Shown piece by piece: positions 18,902 through 23,356 of a DNA stretch of 23,356 nucleotides. Source of the DNA: Neoconidiobolus thromboides FSU 785 (Eukaryota; Entomophthoromycota; Entomophthoromycetes; Entomophthorales; Neoconidiobolaceae); the NCBI GenBank assembly GCA_025603075.1, contig MU626530.1:1-23356 (forward strand), read 5' to 3'. The position numbers were made by a program, and so were the translations under genes. A model generated the notes under the pieces. The model had not been told where the DNA came from, made no database searches, and saw only the letters and a list, made by a program, of their open reading frames with translations. Within the stretch, counting starts at the first letter, position 1; each line of letters opens with the position of its first letter.

Positions 18902-20737
18902 ATGAGACTTAAACTCAATATTATCAATAAAAGTAAAGAACAAGAACCAATTAATTATAAAAAAATATTATACGTAGTACCTAAAGATCAATCTGAACAT
19001 AAGATAAAGGATCTAATACAACAGGTAGTGAAAAAATATAACTTATCGAAAAAATTACCCAAATGGAAAGTATTATTTCAAGATTATGAGTTAGATAACG
19101 AGTTTATTGTAAATCAATGTTGTAATGATTTGGATGTTATAACGTAAGTTTTTTTAATTTAATTTTCAAGGAGTTAGGGTTTTAATATAGTGATTATTTA
19201 CTAGATTAAAGTATTGTAAAGTTGGTAACGAAAATAATGTTAAAGAAGAAAAAGAAGGGATTGTTAAAGCCAAGTAAGTGATAAGAAAAAGTGGTAATTG
19301 ATTATTTAATTAACATATAAATTTTAGAAATACAAGTAAAAGAGGGTTAATCGAAGAAGAGAAACAAACTGATAAGAAGAAAAAAGGTAAAGATTTAATT
19401 ATATAAAAGAAAATTTAAATTTATATAATTTCAAATATTAGTAAATAAAAAAGAGAATATCAAAAATATTGAAGAGGCTAATAAAAAGAGTGAAGGAGTC
19501 ACCATTAAAGATACTCCAACAACTACCGAAAATGACACCAGAAAGTTAACAGCTACCCAAAAGAGAAACTTAAGAAGAAAAAAACAATTATTATATGCAG
19601 TTAAAAATGAATTAATGGAAGAAAATAAAGATGATAATTCAATTCAGGTCATAGATGAGATTCTAAACTTAAATAATAGCCTTCACAAACAAGAAAAATT
19701 GAAACAAAATAGTGATAGGGATAATAAAACTAATTTTGTTACAAGTAAAAAAGATGTCAAAGCTAATGAAAATGGTAAACATAATACTATAAATCTAAAA
19801 TCCTTCTCCTAATAGTATTAGGTACTGAAATAAATAGTGATAATTTAAATGATGTTAGTATCAATTCGAAAGCTTTTTTTCATACTTTAAAAAATAAAGG
19901 GGATAACAAAAATAAGGAGAATGATAATATTAAAAAGATAATTAATTATAGAGTAACAAGAAAAGATGTTGAGGCTAATGAAAGTGGTAAGCAATTGTTT
20001 TAAAATTTATTTTTTGTTTATTAAGTTTATTAGGTATAGAAATAAATAATGATAATTTAAATGATAATTTAAATGACATCAGTATCAACTCCGAAGCTTT
20101 TTTTCATACTTTAAAAAAGAAAGGAGATAATAAAGACTATAACGAAAGTATACTAGACCAAAGCTTTATTAGTGAAAATTATCAAAAACATGAAGAAAAT
20201 CAGTTAAAGAAAGTAACCAAAATAAAGAACCAAAAGAAGAATATTAGAACTGAAGAGGATTACCAAAAAATGCAAATGCTCGATGTAAATATTATTTTAC
20301 CAGATAGTAATCAAAAGATGGCTTTTAAAGTAAAGGATTTTATAATTTATAATTATAAACAGACTAATAATTTATATTTTGTTTTAGATTTATGAATTAA
20401 CTAAAGATTATGGGATTGGTATATCAGATTTTAAAGTAAATTAAGAAACTGTGAAATTATCTGTTAAATTTATGTATTTATATTATTTTAGGAAGCCATT
20501 ATCACCAACTACAATTCAAACACCGAAGAAATAAGCTATAAATTAATTAATCAACAAGAAGAAATTAATGAAGTAGATGAAGAAGGAAATCTAATTTTGG
20601 GTAAGTTTGAATTAAAAGAAAACCCAATGATTCAAAATGAAAATGGAGCTACAGTAGAATATATTACGGAATCAGAGAAAGACACAATAACTACAGTGCC
20701 CTTTTCGAGTTTAATTGATGTCAGATTGTTGGAATAA
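18902..20737 (+). CDS. Coilin-like protein (Cajal body scaffold)
   Basis: Eight exons join in frame to 485 aa: 18902-19143, 19205-19273, 19328-19386, 19442-19774, 19822-19986, 20034-20329, 20388-20435 and 20492-20737. The layout is that of coilin. An N-terminal ubiquitin-like domain (residues 1 to about 85) starts MRLKLNI and has DLIQQVVKKYNLSKK and a VLFQDYELDNEFIVNQ segment matching coilin's loop. A long lysine-, asparagine- and glutamate-rich disordered middle follows, with basic clusters (KRNLRRKKQ) that could be nuclear localisation signals. The C-terminal atypical Tudor domain (about 370-485) reads KMAFKIYELTKDYGIGISDF, then EAIITNYNSNTEEISYKL, GATVEYITESEKDTITTVPF and SSLIDVRLLE, aligning in order with coilin's AFKLLEL...SDYREGRV...VEY...ELIDPRL. 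In animals and plants coilin organises Cajal bodies, where spliceosomal RNPs mature. The exon 4 acceptor choice at 19816 or 19822 changes the product by two residues. The middle contains a tandem duplication. Confidence 0.78.
19738..20134 (+). repeat. Tandem duplication of an exon-intron-exon segment inside the coilin-like gene
   Basis: Unit 1 is about 19738-19910 and unit 2 about 19953-20134. Each has the same order: a coding piece (TSKKDVKANENG versus TRKDVEANESG), a short intron (47 nt each, with GTAAAC or GTAAGC donor and a TTAG acceptor), then a coding piece (GTEINSDNLNDVSINSKAFF versus GIEINNDNLN..., ISINSEAFFHTLKKKGDNK). Intron phase is conserved, so both units keep the reading frame. 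Unit 2 also has an extra direct duplication of GATAATTTAAAT. Confidence 0.85.
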
Positions 20738-21178
20738 AAAATAGATTTGGTTTTTAACTCAAATATCACTGTGTATTTTTGAAATTTATTTTTAAACTAT
20801 TGAACAATACTCTAGAGCTTTAATCTAACATAGATTAGTTTTATTATTGTTATTGTAATTTAACATTGCCTTTCAATTTTTTTAAAGCTAGTGACAAGTT
20901 TTTATTTGGTGAATTAAATCAAATAATATGTAAGGAAACTAAACCAAAGGATAGCAAAATTACGATTTTATTTAACTAAAAGAGCTTCGTCCATTACACT
21001 CTAAGGTATTTCAAAGCTCAAAAACTCTTTGAGGTTAAGACATACTCTTCGATCCAAATTGGGAAACCTAGTATTAGGAATGGATAAGGGGTGAGTTTTA
21101 GTTGACATAAAGAGATAGAGGGAAAGTTCGGATGGGTTTTTCACGTGTTTGTAGTATTATTTGAACTTAGACAATATT
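20738..21178. other. Intergenic stretch with an unexplained GC-richer patch
   Basis: After the coilin-like gene there is AT-rich sequence, then a noticeably less AT-rich patch at about 20985-21150. On the minus strand 21156-21001 is open for 51 codons (including MSTKTHPLSIPNTRFPNLD) and ends in TAG. There is no recognisable family, no tRNA-like fold and no obvious snoRNA boxes. It may be a relic of a coding sequence or an unrecognised RNA. Confidence 0.35.
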
Positions 21179-21274
21179 GGGGATGTATTTTTGTATTCAA
21201 GAATTTTACTAACAATTTTTCCGCTCAAATAGCACCTAAAAGATAGAAAAAATGAAGTCAAAAAAAACATCCCC
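21179..21274 (+). repeat. MITE-like repeat, copy F (best preserved)
   Basis: This is a 96-bp element with the clearest termini: it starts GGGGATGTATTTTTGTATTC and ends GTCAAAAAAAACATCCCC, so GGGGATGT and ACATCCCC are perfect 8-bp inverted ends. The flanks read ATT on both sides, a candidate 3-bp target duplication. The core contains TTTTTCCGCTCAAATAGCAC and TAAAAGATAGAAAAAATGAA. It has no coding capacity, so any movement would need a transposase from elsewhere. Confidence 0.82.
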
Positions 21275-21619
21275 ATTAGATATATTTAGTCAGTCGAGTC
21301 AAAAAGCCTAAAAAAGCTCTATGTCAGGCACTATTTAATAATAGATATTGCTGAGAAAGGACATAGGTATAAAAGGATTATATTTTTATATATTAGGTAA
21401 ATTAGGGAAGAAGAGATATAATGCGGTAGTTTTAATTCAAATATTTAACAGTTTTAGCTAATAAGGTTTAAAATAACAATGACAATAACTAAGCACAGTA
21501 AATTCCCATTAATATAAAAAAGCTACTCTGTATTACACATCACTAATTTTAAATAGGCTAAAAATACAGAAATAAGATACAAGCAAAGAATCAAAATCAT
21601 AATGAGTCAAAACTCTGAT

Positions 21620-22988
21620 TTAATTTCATCTAATTTAATTGAGCGTTTTTTATAGTCCATCATAATAATCTATAGTATGAATCTAGTCAATAGGCGCAAC
21701 TAACAATAAAGGGCTAGTAAACATATAAGTAACTTTTCATATCTTATTTTCAAATATATCAAGGTGTTTTGCCTTGATTGTTTCAAGTTTTGGAAATAAA
21801 GATAACAATTTCTCAAAGGACAAAAACTATACATGTTAGTTTGTTTGAAAGAGCTGCATTTGACTAACTCGCACTTTTCTTCGTAACTACCCTCCTTAAT
21901 ATAAAATAAGTCATCGACTATTTTTATAATATTATCATCTATAAAAAAACAACCTGAGCACTTGATATAAAAGAAATTACCATCAATGATTCTGTTGAAA
22001 ATTGATCGAAGTGGGTTTCTTTCAATCCTTACAATTTTGCAAATCAAAAGAGGTCAGATGTTTTGTATGAAAATGCCCTAAAGAAGTACTGTTGGTATAT
22101 TTTAATGATTTTATGATATTTTATACACTTTTGCTTTCAAAAATAGTATAATCAAGATACAATGATCCAATACTTTTTAATTGTTTAAAGTCGCTTAAAC
22201 AATTAAACTGGAATTCAATATCCCCCTTGATTTTTATCTCTAGGCTAGAATCAAAGTTTATGTTAGGATCAACTTCACTATTAGTAAAAATAAACGAGTC
22301 CAACTTTAAGTTTAATGCCTTTAAGTGTAACACCTTCAAGTTACCAAACTCTGTTTTAATGACATCCAACCCACTAAGATTTAGATGATGTTTAACATAA
22401 AATGTAAGAGACCTTATCTTGTTTAAGTTTAGACAAATCATCTTATCTTTAATGGTTAAAACAAAATTAATAATTTCAAGTGCTTCAAGTTGATTCAAAT
22501 ATCCATCAAATAGCCCAAGTGTTAGTGTGTCTTGTAAAGAACGCACTATTAATTTTTTCTAGCTTAGGTAATTTAATGCTTATTTCGAATTTACTATTTC
22601 TATCACTATTGATATTAAGACTGTTGCTATTATTGTTATTGTCATCACTGTCATCAATATTTCTATCATCGTAATCACAACGATATAAACTTATATAGTT
22701 TATGAATCTCGTGTCTGAGCAATATTCTAGATATTCAATGACATCGTCATTTATGTTAATACGCTTCGTTGACGATCCACTACTTACAATAAACTCTTTT
22801 CGATAATTGTATAATTTGTGTCATTTTTGAAGCTGTCTAAACTGGAGAAATTAAACTAAATCCAATAACACTTTTCGTAACCCTTAACATTTATTCAACA
22901 AACCCAAATTAAACAACTCCACTGGATGTAGTAATTCGAATATATTTTATAGTAAGTCATCTGGTAATCGATTAAGCTTTAATCCCAT
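21620..22988 (-). pseudogene. Decayed F-box-like/LRR-like protein gene (right copy)
   Basis: The start ATG at 22988 survives and the protein begins MGLKLNRLPDDLL, but a TAA follows at codon 14 (22947-22949), inside the F-box; the frame then continues NIFELLHPVELFNLGLLNKC. Later pieces match the intact gene at 2598-3914 in order: KLPKLEKI near 22560, a frameshift, then 22546-22121 (LNLSGLDVIKTEFGNLKVLH, DPNINFDSSLEIKIKGDIEF), then 22047-21700 (CELVKCSSFKQ, FCPLRNCYLYF), and finally TSPLLLVAPID with stops beyond. An Asp/Asn-rich stretch (DDSDDNNNNSNSLNINS) at about 22590-22670 has no counterpart in the intact gene. The start lies at the same distance from the window end (369 bp) as the left copy's start position does from base 1 (368 bp). 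Confidence 0.87.
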
Positions 22989-23042
22989 TGTAAATAAAAA
23001 TCAGCAAAAGGAATGAAACAATTAATTCACTTTCCTTATAGC

Positions 23043-23356
23043 TTTTGATTTTTAATTGTAAATTTACAACTCATTATTATTGGTTGAATGAATCAAAGTA
23101 TCTGTCAAAAATGAGTTCAAATAACATGCAGAATGGTAATTGATACTTTGAAAACTATCAATGTTATTGTAAGTTTATTCGAATTTAGGATACTTAACTT
23201 TAATAGCAAGGTTATTAATAATTAAACTCAAAACTCAAGTAACACAATTGAAAATTAAAAATAATCTGATAAAATTTTATTTACCTTTCAAATTATTAAA
23301 ATTAAAGTTTTTCATATCATAAGCAATGCTAATAAAGTAACTACTAATTAATTATG
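23043..23356. repeat. Right arm of the perfect 314-bp terminal inverted repeat
   Basis: This is the exact reverse complement of 1-314 and ends at the last base of the window. Inside it (22989-23042) the two arms still align but with many differences, for example TTTGCTGATTTTTATTTACA here versus TTTACTGATTTTTGTTCAAA on the left. Confidence 0.95.

Noticed and set aside
1-23356. The window as a giant transposon, Maverick/Polinton-type element or linear plasmid because of its terminal inverted repeats.
   Set aside because: There is no transposase, integrase, protein-primed polymerase, ATPase or capsid gene; the content is housekeeping genes with introns, and the repeat looks like an F-box gene flank.

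Overview
The window is AT-rich eukaryotic nuclear DNA. Its genes carry many short spliceosomal introns (mostly 50-75 nt, one of 109 nt), with GTAAG- or GTGAG-type donors and TAG/AAG/CAG acceptors. The mix of genes fits a fungus: a fungal-type PTR2 peptide transporter, a Mil1/TMCO4-type DUF726 lipase-like protein, a DUF952 protein, a lysosomal/vacuolar palmitoyl-protein thioesterase and an F-box family. The low GC and Asn-rich proteins suggest an early-diverging, zygomycete-grade lineage. That placement is inference; an AT-rich amoeba is not formally excluded. I saw no tRNA, rRNA, CRISPR, prophage, reverse transcriptase, transposase or DNA polymerase gene.

Layout. The two ends of the window are a perfect 314-bp inverted repeat (1-314 and 23043-23356). 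Just inside each repeat lies a decayed, inward-facing F-box-like pseudogene (about 368-1746 on +, about 21620-22988 on -). An intact intronless relative sits at 2598-3914. The centre (5598-16538) is a compact housekeeping block: PTR2-type transporter (+), unrecognised 4-exon gene (-), 7-exon tyrosine aminotransferase (+), 11-exon palmitoyl-protein thioesterase (-), 3-exon Mil1/TMCO4-like protein (+) and single-exon DUF952 protein (-). Neighbours alternate strand, so they form three convergent pairs with gaps of 80-114 bp and two divergent pairs with shared upstream regions of 204 and 517 bp. A gene-poor stretch (16.6-18.9 kb) holds coding relics and short MITE-like repeats. An 8-exon gene at 18902-20737 has the domain layout of coilin, the Cajal-body scaffold. 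The right side then decays into repeats and the second pseudogene.

Most notable points: a candidate coilin in a probably fungal genome; a tandem duplication inside that gene spanning an exon-intron-exon junction; a family of at least six copies of an approximately 95-bp MITE-like element with GGGGAT-type ends and an internal hairpin; and terminal inverted repeats that are 100% identical although the adjoining pseudogene copies have diverged strongly, which points to gene conversion or to an assembly boundary artefact. The housekeeping genes do not form one pathway. PPT1 and the Mil1-like protein share a probable bidirectional promoter and both look like alpha/beta-hydrolases of lipid or membrane trafficking, but a functional link is speculative.
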